From the NCBI GenBank assembly GCA_031258415.1, contig JAIRMW010000021.1:1-38042 (forward strand): a stretch of DNA of 38,042 nucleotides, written 5' to 3'. The stretch is from Prevotellaceae bacterium. GTDB lineage: Bacteria; Bacteroidota; Bacteroidia; Bacteroidales; UBA932. How positions within the stretch are numbered: position 1 is the stretch's first letter; each line of letters opens with the position of its first letter. Below the pieces are notes generated by a model, which worked only from the letters and a program-made list of their open reading frames with translations, ran no database searches and was not told where the DNA came from. Both the position numbers and the translations under genes were made by a program. Of the stretch, positions 20,501-26,530 are shown piece by piece.

Positions 20501-22365
20501 GACCCATCAAGATTGACTACGCTCACCGTAAAATAGACGACCTTTGCCGAATCGTGATCGTTGGTACTGAGAGCCGTGAATTTAATCCCTCCCGGATCGT
20601 AACCGGACGGAATGGTATCAGGGCCAAACATGGCGCCATTCCCTGCATTCAATTGGTCTGTCAAGGTATCCGTATCATTAAGAACAAGCGTAAACAAATC
20701 CTTCACACTGGCGTAGTCGTCTATTTCCAGCTTAACAAGCGAAGGAGCGCTGCACGAGCCGTCAATGTCAACGGTAAGCGCTTCAGCAACGCAACTTAAC
20801 GAATCCGGAGCGGTAATCGTTATGGCAGGCAGTTTTTTTAATTTTGTTGTACCTGACATAAGAGTATCTAGAAACGTAGTGGCAAAGCCATTAAGATTAC
20901 AGGTTGAGAAGCCGATGGCATAGCCCAAATTAACATCCGAACTTGAACGATTGGTATTCGTCAACCTGAACTTGATGTACTTGACTTCCGTGTCGCCTGT
21001 CGTGATCCCATGCCCTAATCCTATCAGGGACGAGTCGGACCATATATTGGCCGGCTTAAATGTATTATCATTCTCGTCAAAGAATTCTATACCGAGTATG
21101 TCGGAGCCGGGGGTCCACCCTTGCGTTAGCTTCAGATAGGGATAATAGGTGCCTGACACCGGCACACACGGATTTATAACCTCCAATGTAAATGTTGCGG
21201 GATCACAAGAGATCGAATCGGGCACCGTAACATTTATTTTAGGCTTCGGCGCTACCTTAATCGAACCCTTATAGGGCGTTACGTCATAGGCAAAGGCGGT
21301 GGAATCTTCGGTAACCAACGACACGGTATAAGACAACGGAGTGAAATTTAGAGTTGTATTATTATTGTGTGCGGTGAAAGAAAAAGCGCTGTCTGAGCCG
21401 GAGGAAGGCAGTGTAAACGTGAAACTGGTAAATGTGGCCGGCGAAGCGTTTCCCGTGCCGTCGTAAGTCAATAGATATAAGTCGGTCGGTTCCGGGCCTT
21501 CAAATTTCAATCTTACCGTTTCAGACAAACAGGAGCCATGCACGGTTACTGTTACCGGCACGTTTTCACACCGCAACGTATCGGCGTGCGCCACTTCAAT
21601 CCATGGTAGCGGGGGTACTATAAAGGCGCTGCTGAACGGAAGTACACCTTCCAGCGACTGCCCGGTAGAAGGATCTATTAAAGTTACCGTATAGGAAATT
21701 GTATCCGTTTTGTGCGAATTGTTTTTATTTTTTACACGAAACACAAAGGCGATGGAGTCGACATTCAGTTCAAACGTCTCGCTGGTAAACACGTTAGGCG
21801 CCGCCGGCTGGCCATTATAGCTCAAATCTACAGCATTGTTGAGTTCCGTAGATTCAAACTTCAATCTTACATCACTGCCACGATAGCAACTGGCATCAAT
21901 GGATTTTAACACTACCAGCGCGGTATCGGTTCCGCAGAACGATGCCGGTTGTGTAACGGAAATCTGAGGTACCGGCTTTACCGTAACAACAGCACTTGCG
22001 ACACCCGCTGAAACCCCACTATTAGTCAGGTTAGCTAAAATATTAAACCATTCTTGCTCAGGAAAATCCGCGTCAATAGTAACAATTGTCGTGGTAGTAT
22101 TTCCGTATTGGGGATTTACATGAATTTTAGCCTCTAATGAGGAAGCATTGGCATTACCGGGATTAACAGCTATCTTCCATTCCACATGAGTAAAGGTTGC
22201 GTCAGTGATGGTCGCTGTAAAACTCGTTCCCGCGCAAACCGTAGTTGCAGGTACTGTTACAGTCGCTGCCTGTCCGAAGGAAAAGGGTACTGCGCATAGC
22301 GTAATTGCTAAAGTCGTAAATAGCTTCCGCATTTTCAAACCGCGGAGAATTTCACTTTTTTTCAT
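11533..22365 (-). CDS. Giant T9SS-secreted surface protein with type B (CHU_C) sorting domain
   Basis: This 3610-residue protein starts with a signal peptide; the ATG at 22332 (MRKLFTTLAITLCAVPFSFG) is an alternative 11 codons in. Residues of about 145-2420 hold 17 modules of roughly 130 residues. Each opens with a C-x(12-16)-C pair (examples: CERVLFTVNAWDFC, CDTTKFYVHFVAADKC) and contains an N-N/T-N-T-type strand near its end. From module 6 on they cycle as a three-module super-repeat of about 400 residues. Residues of about 2420-3500 are Ig/PKD-like modules of the 'YQWYxNG' type, including a tandem block of about 435 residues. The end (VVPNILTPNGDNENDVLEIKG ... TVKTGYITLKKD) is the gliding motility-associated CHU_C domain that sends proteins through the T9SS. 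By analogy with SprB it is probably a surface fibre or adhesin; the ligand is unknown. It leads an operon with sprF and an OmpA-like gene. Confidence 0.9.
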   Translation of the reverse strand: MKKSEILRGLKMRKLFTTLAITLCAVPFSFGQAATVTVPATTVCAGTSFTATITDATFTHVEWKIAVNPGNANASSLEAKIHVNPQYGNTTTTIVTIDADFPEQEWFNILANLTNSGVSAGVASAVVTVKPVPQISVTQPASFCGTDTALVVLKSIDASCYRGSDVRLKFESTELNNAVDLSYNGQPAAPNVFTSETFELNVDSIAFVFRVKNKNNSHKTDTISYTVTLIDPSTGQSLEGVLPFSSAFIVPPLPWIEVAHADTLRCENVPVTVTVHGSCLSETVRLKFEGPEPTDLYLLTYDGTGNASPATFTSFTFTLPSSGSDSAFSFTAHNNNTTLNFTPLSYTVSLVTEDSTAFAYDVTPYKGSIKVAPKPKINVTVPDSISCDPATFTLEVINPCVPVSGTYYPYLKLTQGWTPGSDILGIEFFDENDNTFKPANIWSDSSLIGLGHGITTGDTEVKYIKFRLTNTNRSSSDVNLGYAIGFSTCNLNGFATTFLDTLMSGTTKLKKLPAITITAPDSLSCVAEALTVDIDGSCSAPSLVKLEIDDYASVKDLFTLVLNDTDTLTDQLNAGNGAMFGPDTIPSGYDPGGIKFTALSTNDHDSAKVVYFTVSVVNLDGSEIVSVRDTITLLPKPFIKLINKDVSTITAFSLGMLGCTAEEFRIQYNIAGVCYADTAKYVRLTLPADKLKYIDLEWMDGSSVYQNATYTIGGGNAVVYSTQISANTPNGYTHPFRATNTHVFGSDTIAIPYMMEIVKASDSTAIGHSYTDTIFVLPTGGVETDLQTNLGADTTLRCERVLFTVNAWDFCNSDNKVIKLQLKNVTDTNFFKLEFWFAGSTPASPAGYYEVPNNGYASGALYGMSDVFTDSTSVPFRVVNANTTAATQTVKFVLSVVDSATLSNVLYTYPDTILLHIAPLPTIAIDQTNKDTLHCDNASGGSITVHVGSSSCDNDKVLKIVIDNYATDSIAEVLALTGVDSTGVLWDATVITGNAATVTFASANLNLRDTVVPVYYTVYLANTSDSVGIVSVKDTIYLLPQPYFELHKGDASGEVITSLVAECDPTAFFLNYFVEDACYNNAAKLMHITLSDSLLRKYIDLSYKRIGSSTYTAMKLPNGTERFDRVPTGTSDSISLMITSANTFDTITRKIPFTIYFEEIVEKNTVGRTYYDTIVVKPRYGIVTDVETSLSGGSNTLRCEREEFSVSAWGFCNPTAGKAIKLQLLSEADTNFFKLEYWFNPGAPTPAGFSEVKSTDYVNGILYGMSDLFTASTSVNFRVVNTNTTAATQTVKFVLSVVDTTTGFPAQYTYPDTLTIYVDPLPTVTLTQAADTLVCSTPSDITIAVGANTCDNPKILKLVVDNYAAGDSIVGLFNLFEADGSLLNGFIMPQGDGTALLWGGGDTIRSAAHTVTLKASSVNTRDTIVPVSYTVYLLNVADSVELAVASDTIYLQPQPYVKLTDSAYLTAPFTLDTLSCDTTKFYVHFVAADKCYSDVDKRIKITLRQEFLQYVKLDYYSSNWGWLNANQYFENGVMYSDPNAPIGNLTDSTLFRITNANTLDTLTYVIPYEITLALASDSSAVGKAFKDTLVVLPYKGIKTDIPSVLLCEREKAFTLEAWDYCDTATAKLVKIELLNNNADTSVFKLEAQVSGTTTYLTVDGYSDNIVYGWTYYIQGNNSVINIPLRITNTNTTGSAVELKFIVSTVDVSTQATTYYTLPDTVKVVVAPLPEITLVAPDSLECSSTNRIDITVSASNCPAPKILQLVIDDYSSIKDLFELFDAGNTSLQSFIDDATGELWGGADTIFAAEHSVTIIAKNNNTRDSVVPVSYTVNLLNVGDSVALVSLKDTLYLKQQPYIKLTDSAYLTDPFTLDTLSCDTTKFYLHFVAEDKCYSDVDKRIRITLPDSLLQYVKLDYYSVPWGWLNANQYFDDGVMYSDPNAPIGNLTGNTWFRIANANTFDTITRAIPYEISFVLASDSSVVGKAFKDTLVVLPYKGIKTDIPSVLLCERENKFTLEAWDYCDTNISKLLKIRLLNSNVVDTSVFKLEAQVNGTTDYLTVDGYSDNIVYGWTYYIVGDTNFIKIPLRITNTNTTGSAVELKFIVSTVDVPTQTTTYYTLPDTIKVVVEPQPEIDILLTDSTSLDGATIECDWTEFDVNAILGCHKGTESVVRLKVLNPADTSYYLMQYYEGHGYNQWFDFTIGSDGTQVGPFYGFAVDTSLRFRIANTNYSQFDDQLVYQVSIISKADGTELASNHGVVTLKALTPPSITVDLLNGSSIGCDTTSFTVATVGGCIDSLVNIYLTIDTNELQYFELEYEETDVAKNPAAPVWLSLNSFFDTSGQLSFHPQGAYRLPLGEARLNLRIINRNNSLVNRAPQYTISVVDASSSVTYATTNGWFILPVIPQQPTAPTYDLNIAACVGGVAPALPVSHNPDYLELIWYIPGTNTDTTITSLSTAAVGIETYEIALRNKVTPSCESSRATFTFTVRDVPTLVVRDTAVCYGSDVDLFSLVASHTGDDTLTYWTTVVPVTGLSGSLVRDIRQSVTYTVQAEKFYLSPTGVCTSTADIKITVNPLPETPVLTPLTACQGDASPSLPTPQPGYEFVWYLADGSATTTVPTLSTADDSVYNYKVGNRDTLTGCESAVLANWSFTVYPKPVIPYLDTLSVTTFCDGGSVTIRDTVTRTNVRYRWYKDSNRLVVAPTVNAIVATESGVYTLVVVSADGCLSDESNAITVTVNPLPTVPTVTWPSSVVTSVQSLLICEGEQLTLTASSTISDASSLTYQWYQNGIAISGETGSQYTTPTTLNDTTIIYTVEAISAASCTSGISEAVAVTIIPLPPQPAAPTYDLTVAACVGSNAPALPVSHDPDHLDLKWYVPGQPNALAYPPVLSTNSAGVTTYEITLKRKSAPFCESPRATFTFEVRAVPTVVARDTTVCYGSDVDLLSLVTSHTGDDTLTYWTTVVPVTGLPGSLVQDIRQSVTYTVRAEKHYSNVPAGVCTAEATIHINVNQLPEAPILTPLTACQDDPNPSLPTPQQGYEFVWYLADGSATTTAPALSTVDDSTYNYKVGNRNITTGCASNALADWSFTVYPKPATPQLDTSSVTTFCEGGSVTISDRITRPSGTSYRWYRNGVTLNTAPTANTFVAYESGDYTLIVVSASGCPSAVSDIITVTVNPVPTVPVVTPAQSVNICEGEQVTLTAVSTISIGLISYQWYLNGGVISAATTSLYTTATLTATSTYTVVAVSAAGCTSDTSGNVVVTVNPKPTTPVIASVSNTSVCENDVPTLTTSTPVGTNTIAWYRNGVVIPFATAASYLPSTSGSYSVRFISAAGCLSEVSNVITLTVNPLPPQPVIISDGALEICQGDSVALNAVVSGGSDVVSYKWYLDASTTSIGTGMKYWAKEAGSYTVRAISSHSCESSVSGVVVVITVARPSAPIIAAASNETIVYVRKDDNTNINIANYSTSLSYQWYHNGYEISGERGSSLALNMVKAFDAGIYTVVAYSLPGCDALSNQVELIVLNTIVVPNILTPNGDNENDVLEIKGLDEYLSNELTIVNRWGNQVFYMKYYDNLFDGSNLQDGVYFYKLKLTDHNKLTTVKTGYITLKKD
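12530..15140 (-). repeat. In-gene tandem duplication of about 1.3 kb (Ig-like part of giant 1)
   Basis: Two adjacent in-frame copies of about 1305-1311 bases, roughly 12530-13835 and 13836-15140. Landmarks recur at that spacing, for example TCAGATCATAGGT at 13818 and 15123, and CACTGCC at 13029 and 14340. Long runs match at the base level, including the part encoding TYWTTVVPVTGL. Boundaries are approximate. Confidence 0.8.
15985..20040 (-). repeat. Higher-order direct repeat of about 1.2 kb (three-module unit of giant 1)
   Basis: A unit of about 1203 bases (401 codons) occurs in three successive copies plus part of a fourth. The pair at about 15985-16800 and 17188-18003 is nearly identical at the base level, for example the stretches beginning 16339 and 17542. 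The copies beginning near 18400 and 19600 are more diverged but still line up. All joints keep the reading frame. Confidence 0.85.
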
Positions 22366-22452
22366 AGTAGGTTATAATTTTAATTTATAAATTTCCAATT
22401 GTTTACGAGCATACTAAGTAGTATTATGTAGTTGTTTTTTTAAAAGACTGTG

Positions 22453-22484
22453 CAAATTTATAGAAGAATATTTAATACCACAAA
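22453..22484 (-). promoter_or_regulatory. Promoter of T9SS cargo locus 1 (TTTG - about 20 bp - TAAATTTG)
   Basis: On the minus strand TTTG (22484-22481) precedes TAAATTTG (22460-22453) by 20 bases, matching the Bacteroidota -33/-7 promoter. The expected start near 22446 leaves a leader of about 80 bases. The gap 22366-22580 is otherwise very AT-rich and holds no gene. Confidence 0.72.
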
Positions 22485-22580
22485 TTTATTTTGCTTTTTT
22501 TTTATAAAAAAAACGTTAAAAATTGCCGATTCTTTTTCAATATATTGATTTTCAATACGGATTTTTTAAAAAAAAGTATG

Positions 22581-23687
22581 TTAATTTTTTTGGAAAGGGG
22601 GCTCTGTAACCGTTGCTTTCAGTAGTCGCTCCCTAATTTTCACCCCGACCACTGTTCCCGGGTCCGCCCATTCCGGCGGGAGGTATCCTAAGGCAATGCC
22701 CTGTTTCAAGCAGGGCGACATGGTGCCGGAAGTAACCGTTCCTATCCGGTTTCCGGCGTCGTCGCACAGTTCGTATCCGTGTCGCGGGACGCCCCTGTCG
22801 GACATGAGCAGCCCCACGAGCTGTCGAGCTACGCCTGTTTCCTTCTGGCGCAGGAGGAGATCGCGGTCGAGGAAGCGTCCTTTTTCGGGACTGAATTTGG
22901 TAATCCAGCCCAATCCGGCTTCGATAGGCGAGGTGTTGTCGTCGATGTCGTTACCATAGAGGCAAAAGCCCATTTCGAGGCGGAGGGTGTCTCTCGCCCC
23001 CAGTCCGGCGGGTTTGACGTCCCATTCTTTGCCGGCCTCAAAGACGGCCTCCCAGAGGCGCAGGCCGTCGGCGTTGTCGACATAAATTTCGCAGCCGCCG
23101 GCGCCGGTATATCCGGTAATGGAGAGGATCGCCCCGCGTATGCCGGCGACGGTTGTCTTGGCAAAGGAGTAGTAGGGCATCCGGCGGAGGTCGTCGTTGC
23201 AGATTTTTTGTACGGCGTCTAAGGCGTGCGGCCCCTGCACGGCTATCTGGCAGATTTCGTCGGAGGCGTTGTAAAGTTCTTTGCCGGGCGTCAATCCGAA
23301 GCAGGGGGCATAGCGGCATAAAAAAGCCCAGTCCTTATCGATGTTGGCGGCATTGACGACCAGCAACCAAGTATGGGGGTCGAAGCAGTAGACCAGCAGG
23401 TCGTCGACAATCCCCCCCTGCCCGTTGAGGAAGCAGGAGTACTGCACTTTTCCGGGGGTCAGGCGGGCGGCGTCGTTGGAGGTTAGGTACTGAATAAAAG
23501 CCAGCGCGCTGGGGCCTTTTACCCATATTTCCCCCATGTGACTGACGTCGAACACGCCGACGGCCCGACATACGGCGAGGTGCTCGTCGTTGATTCCCGA
23601 ATATTCTACCGGCATCCGGTAGCCGGCAAAGGGCGCCATCTTCGCGCCCAGGCTGATATGTGTATTTGTAAATACGGTAGATTTCAT
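22581..23687 (-). CDS. gcvT: Aminomethyltransferase (glycine cleavage system T protein)
   Basis: GcvT takes the aminomethyl group from lipoylated GcvH and transfers the methylene to tetrahydrofolate, releasing ammonia. The 368-residue product is full length. It has the N-terminal [10 protein letters not shown] and [12 protein letters not shown] (about residues 19-55), the folate-site aspartates in [10 protein letters not shown] (near 95), and [12 protein letters not shown] (near 195). The C-terminal beta-barrel (about 270-368) carries [12 protein letters not shown] and [17 protein letters not shown]. No other gcv gene is nearby, which is common in Bacteroidota. It follows an unrecognised secreted protein by 62 bases and may share its promoter, since I find no -7 element in that gap. 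Confidence 0.95.
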   Translation of the reverse strand: MKSTVFTNTHISLGAKMAPFAGYRMPVEYSGINDEHLAVCRAVGVFDVSHMGEIWVKGPSALAFIQYLTSNDAARLTPGKVQYSCFLNGQGGIVDDLLVYCFDPHTWLLVVNAANIDKDWAFLCRYAPCFGLTPGKELYNASDEICQIAVQGPHALDAVQKICNDDLRRMPYYSFAKTTVAGIRGAILSITGYTGAGGCEIYVDNADGLRLWEAVFEAGKEWDVKPAGLGARDTLRLEMGFCLYGNDIDDNTSPIEAGLGWITKFSPEKGRFLDRDLLLRQKETGVARQLVGLLMSDRGVPRHGYELCDDAGNRIGTVTSGTMSPCLKQGIALGYLPPEWADPGTVVGVKIRERLLKATVTEPPFQKN

Positions 23688-23749
23688 TTTTTTCGTTATG
23701 TATTGGCGGTTAAAAAAACGGCAGGCGATGCGTCGGGACTGCGCGTGGT

Positions 23750-24607
23750 TCAGGGTTCCGCGATTTTGAACGGGATCGTTATTCGTCGCAGTTCTTCCTT
23801 GAGGAATCCGCGCTGTTTGGGGTTGCGCACCTTGTGGCGCTTGAAGTAGAGCAGCTCATGGTTGTCGCAGGCAATCAGCATCGTGTAGCAGTAGGGGGCT
23901 TTGAGCCGGTCGTCGATCGGGTAGAGGGTGATCCCTACGACCGTATTCGGTCGACCATCTGTTATGGCGTCGGCGATTTCGGTTCGGTCGACTATTTTAA
24001 GGCGCCCGTCGAACCGTTGCATCTCCTCGTCCGGGATGGGCGCCGAGAGGTCTTCGGCGGCCAAAAGGATCGTCCGGTCGCGCAGCTTGGGTATGTATAT
24101 ATTATAGGTGTCCATGTCGGCGCGAGCGAGAGCTGGGTTCTGCTGTAGCAGGCGGATATGGTTCTGAATGATGTCGACAAACGCTTCCATCAAGAGCAGG
24201 GCCTGGTCTTCGTCCTGTCCTTTGCAGGTAATCGGCCAGAGGATGAAATCGGCTAATTTTTCGAGTTGCAGGCTGCCCCCCATGACCAGATTGAGGAAGG
24301 TGTAGCCGTTTTGGGCGTCGTCGTCTTTGAAGGTTCCGCCGACGATGAGCAGGAATGTCCGGTTTGCGTCGGCGATATGGCGGTTAAATTCGGCGGTGTC
24401 TATAAATACGACCGGCGTCAGGGTCCATTTTTTTTCGACGGCCGAGCGCAAAGCGGCTTCCAATAGAATATTGTGGCCGGTGAGGACGACGCCGGTCGTT
24501 GTCCGAACGACCCGCTCGACCTGCTCCGGCGTGGGCGCCACCCGTTTTTGGGCCATCAGGCCTGCCGTGCTCCAGCACAACAGGATTAAGAGTAAATATG
24601 GTTTCAT
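23750..24607 (-). CDS. Unrecognised secreted protein, 285 aa
   Basis: I do not recognise this protein. The ATG at 24607 gives a clear signal peptide ([20 protein letters not shown]) with no lipobox cysteine, so it is probably periplasmic. The mature part is a mixed alpha/beta protein. It has a hydrophobic strand [13 protein letters not shown] (about residue 90), a helix-rich middle ([28 protein letters not shown]), and a beta-rich C-terminal half ([34 protein letters not shown]). The frame extends 38 codons upstream, but that part lies across the -7 element at 24645-24652 and simple repeats, so I reject it. Codon use matches its neighbours. It precedes gcvT on the same strand; a functional link is not evident. 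Confidence 0.8.
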   Translation of the reverse strand: MKPYLLLILLCWSTAGLMAQKRVAPTPEQVERVVRTTTGVVLTGHNILLEAALRSAVEKKWTLTPVVFIDTAEFNRHIADANRTFLLIVGGTFKDDDAQNGYTFLNLVMGGSLQLEKLADFILWPITCKGQDEDQALLLMEAFVDIIQNHIRLLQQNPALARADMDTYNIYIPKLRDRTILLAAEDLSAPIPDEEMQRFDGRLKIVDRTEIADAITDGRPNTVVGITLYPIDDRLKAPYCYTMLIACDNHELLYFKRHKVRNPKQRGFLKEELRRITIPFKIAEP

Positions 24608-24644
24608 CAATATGTAAAAATGTAACGCTTTTTTTAATCGGACA

Positions 24645-24652
24645 CAAAGATA
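24645..24652 (-). promoter_or_regulatory. Bacteroidota -7 element (TATCTTTG) for the secreted protein/gcvT unit
   Basis: TATCTTTG on the minus strand is an exact TAnnTTTG match. It gives a leader of about 30 bases to the ATG at 24607. No clear -33 TTG. Confidence 0.5.
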
Positions 24653-24915
24653 CATGAAAATTTTGAATGTACGAAGTGGTGAGTGGTGAGTAATGAGTGG
24701 GCCGGAGGCCATCCATCGCACGTCGCATGGCGGCGACCCTTATTTCCACCTTATTTAAAAAACAAAACAACCTTAGTAGCACGGGCAGCCCCCCTCTCCC
24801 CGAACCTTATTACCTTATTAAAATGAACAGGGTATTTCGATTCTCGATCCTCGACTTTGTGAACCTCGACGCTCGACCTCAGGGCTGAAAGGGCGGCGAC
24901 CGAAGGACGGGGGGT

Positions 24916-24950
24916 GGCGTATGCTCAAGCCGTAAGCTGAAGCATACGCC
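24916..24950. repeat. Palindromic repeat, copy 1 of a dispersed family
   Basis: Perfect 10-base arms GGCGTATGCT / AGCATACGCC enclose 15 bases. Together with the adjacent GGGGGT it matches, in inverse orientation, the sequence near 37959-38005 with a 3-base indel and a few substitutions. This suggests a REP- or MITE-like element. Confidence 0.7.
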
Positions 24951-24983
24951 GCAACGCCGCCTTCGCAAATGCGACCAGCAGCA

Positions 24984-25031
24984 GGCAGGCTTAGCCTGCC
25001 ACGATGTCCCGGACAAGGTAGAACCTTGTCC
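24984..25031. repeat. Two adjacent perfect hairpins
   Basis: GGCAGGC-TTA-GCCTGCC at 24984-25000 is followed after 10 bases by GGACAAGGT-AGA-ACCTTGTCC at 25011-25031. Neither is followed by a T run, so they are not obvious terminators. Confidence 0.65.
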
Positions 25032-25163
25032 AAACAAAGGAGTAAGGCGTGTATAAAACAGGTTGCTTTGTATTGATTATCAGTAATTAATATCCTTTCG
25101 GTCTGCTTACTGCCTTTGCAATGCGCTTGTTTTCAGTTCGTTGAAAAGGCTTCTATAAGCATC

Positions 25164-25196
25164 GCTGTATCGTCGCTGTATCGTCGCTGTATCGAC
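25164..25196. repeat. 11-bp tandem repeat, three copies
   Basis: GCTGTATCGTC occurs at 25164 and 25175, and with one substitution (GCTGTATCGAC) at 25186. The block is bracketed by a direct repeat TTCTATAAG at 25151 and 25201. Confidence 0.85.
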
Positions 25197-25404
25197 TTGT
25201 TTCTATAAGGTACTATTTTCCGTATCGGTGTTTCCCGGACGGTCGAAAAATGGCATATCCTGAAAAAAGGGGACAGGTATCGCTTCTTTTTTATGGTTCT
25301 TTTTCCCTGTAAATTCATTCAAAGAACACCTAAAACCTTGCCGGTCGATTTGCGAACAATAAAAGACCGAAGGGTTGAATGAGCGTCCACCCCCGCCGGC
25401 GGAC

Positions 25405-25446
25405 GACCCAAACTCATTTTAGGGCGACCCAAATTCCTTTTAGGGC
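25405..25446. repeat. 21-bp tandem repeat, two copies
   Basis: GACCCAAACTCATTTTAGGGC is followed directly by a second 21-base copy with two differences. It is unrelated in sequence to the 21-bp array at the left edge of the window. Confidence 0.85.
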
Positions 25447-25486
25447 AATCCTACATTGTTTATAATAAGCGTTTTCTATTTTATAT

Positions 25487-25534
25487 ATAAAAAACGATGG
25501 CGGCTGCCCGCCCACAAAGCAGGGGGCGCCGTCG
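25487..25534 (-). terminator. Intrinsic terminator of T9SS cargo locus 2
   Basis: On the minus strand CGACGGCG pairs with CGCCATCG (8 bases, one G-U pair) around a GC-rich interior, followed by TTTTTTATATA. It begins 16 bases after the end of the sprF-like gene. Confidence 0.75.
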
Positions 25535-25549
25535 CGGGGGCGTTTTCGT

Positions 25550-26530
25550 TTAGAGGGTTCCCGTGCAGGGTCGGCCGTCGCGTCGGCCGCAGGGGGAGGG
25601 TCGGCGGTTGTTGAGTTTGTAGATAAGGATGGCTTCGATGGTGCCCATGGGGTGCACCATTCCTTCCCTGGCGTACTGTAGGGGGTATTCGTAGACGCAG
25701 GAGAGGTTGAAGGCTCCCCGTTCAAAGCCGATAATCAAGCCGGCTTCCGACGTGGTGCGGTAGAGGACGCCGGCGGTGAGCACGTTCGAGGCGAGGTTGA
25801 AATGGAGGTTGGCGTTACATTCTTCCTGCAGGACGTTGGGCGAGTCGCTGGTTCTGGAATGAATCACCGTAATGGCGACCGAGAAGTCCCATGTTCTTTT
25901 TTGCCGGTCGAAGTAGTAGAGTCCATGGTTGGAGCGGTAACGTCCGTAAAGGAAATTGGTGTTGGAGAAGGGCTCCAAACTTGTTTGGAACAGCGAGAGC
26001 AGGTTTCGCGAAGCGAGGCCGACGCTCCAGAGGCCATGGTAGGGCCAGACGAGTTCCAGTCCGACGTCGGCGTTGTAGCCGACCTGCGGGGCGAGGGCAA
26101 AGAGCGCCGGGTCGACCATCGAGGTTTCCGTTCGCGCCTGCGACCAGTCGTATGCTAATCGCTGGTATCGGAAGGCTAACCCCAAGTTGAGGTCGACGTT
26201 GTTCCAGCGAACGGAGTAGGCGTAGGTGAGTCCGGCGTCGATGGTCGAGGTGTATCCTATCTGGTCGAATACGGCGTGGAGGCCGAACTGCGAGCGCATT
26301 TCGTCGTGGTAATAGGCGCCTGTGAGGAGGTAGGTTCTTGGGGCTCCTTCAAAGTTGACCCACTGGCTCCGGTGGCCGGCGGCAATTCTCAGGGGGGAGA
26401 GGGCAACGTCGAGCGCGGCGGGGTTGATAAAGTAGGCGTCGAGCCAGTAGTTGCTCATGCGGATGTTGGATTGTGCGGCCATCCATCCGTGCATGAGCAA
26501 TCCAATCAGTATGAGTATTATTTTTTTCAT
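25550..26530 (-). CDS. PorP/SprF-family T9SS outer-membrane protein (locus 2)
   Basis: A second PorP/SprF-family protein, 326 residues, with a signal peptide (MKKIILILIGLLMHGWMAAQ). The family N-terminal pattern follows (MSNYWLDAYFINPAALDVAL, then GHRSQWVNFEGAPRTYL), then barrel strands to about residue 308. The last 18 residues are Arg/Pro/Gly-rich (NNRRPSPCGRRDGRPCTGTL) and look like an added tail, possibly read-through into GC-rich DNA after an original stop was lost. Its ATG directly abuts the stop codon of the 2426-aa giant with no spacer, so the two are translated from one message and probably coupled. It likely serves as the dedicated secretion partner of that giant, as SprF does for SprB. 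It is clearly diverged from the locus 1 SprF. Confidence 0.9.
   Translation of the reverse strand: MKKIILILIGLLMHGWMAAQSNIRMSNYWLDAYFINPAALDVALSPLRIAAGHRSQWVNFEGAPRTYLLTGAYYHDEMRSQFGLHAVFDQIGYTSTIDAGLTYAYSVRWNNVDLNLGLAFRYQRLAYDWSQARTETSMVDPALFALAPQVGYNADVGLELVWPYHGLWSVGLASRNLLSLFQTSLEPFSNTNFLYGRYRSNHGLYYFDRQKRTWDFSVAITVIHSRTSDSPNVLQEECNANLHFNLASNVLTAGVLYRTTSEAGLIIGFERGAFNLSCVYEYPLQYAREGMVHPMGTIEAILIYKLNNRRPSPCGRRDGRPCTGTL

Larger units (their letters stand above)
24661..25486. other. Gene-free region rich in hairpins and short repeats
   Basis: I find no credible gene here. The content, left to right, is: a 7-base tandem repeat (GTGGTGA, 24676-24696); an inverted repeat of 10-base arms (24916-24950); two further perfect hairpins (24984-25000, 25011-25031); three copies of an 11-base unit (25164-25196) flanked by TTCTATAAG on both sides; and two copies of a 21-base unit (25405-25446). 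It separates the gcvT unit from the end of cargo locus 2. Confidence 0.7.

Noticed and set aside
24608-24721. N-terminal extension of the secreted protein before gcvT
   Set aside because: It spans a -7 element and a simple 7-base repeat, and a good signal peptide begins at 24607.
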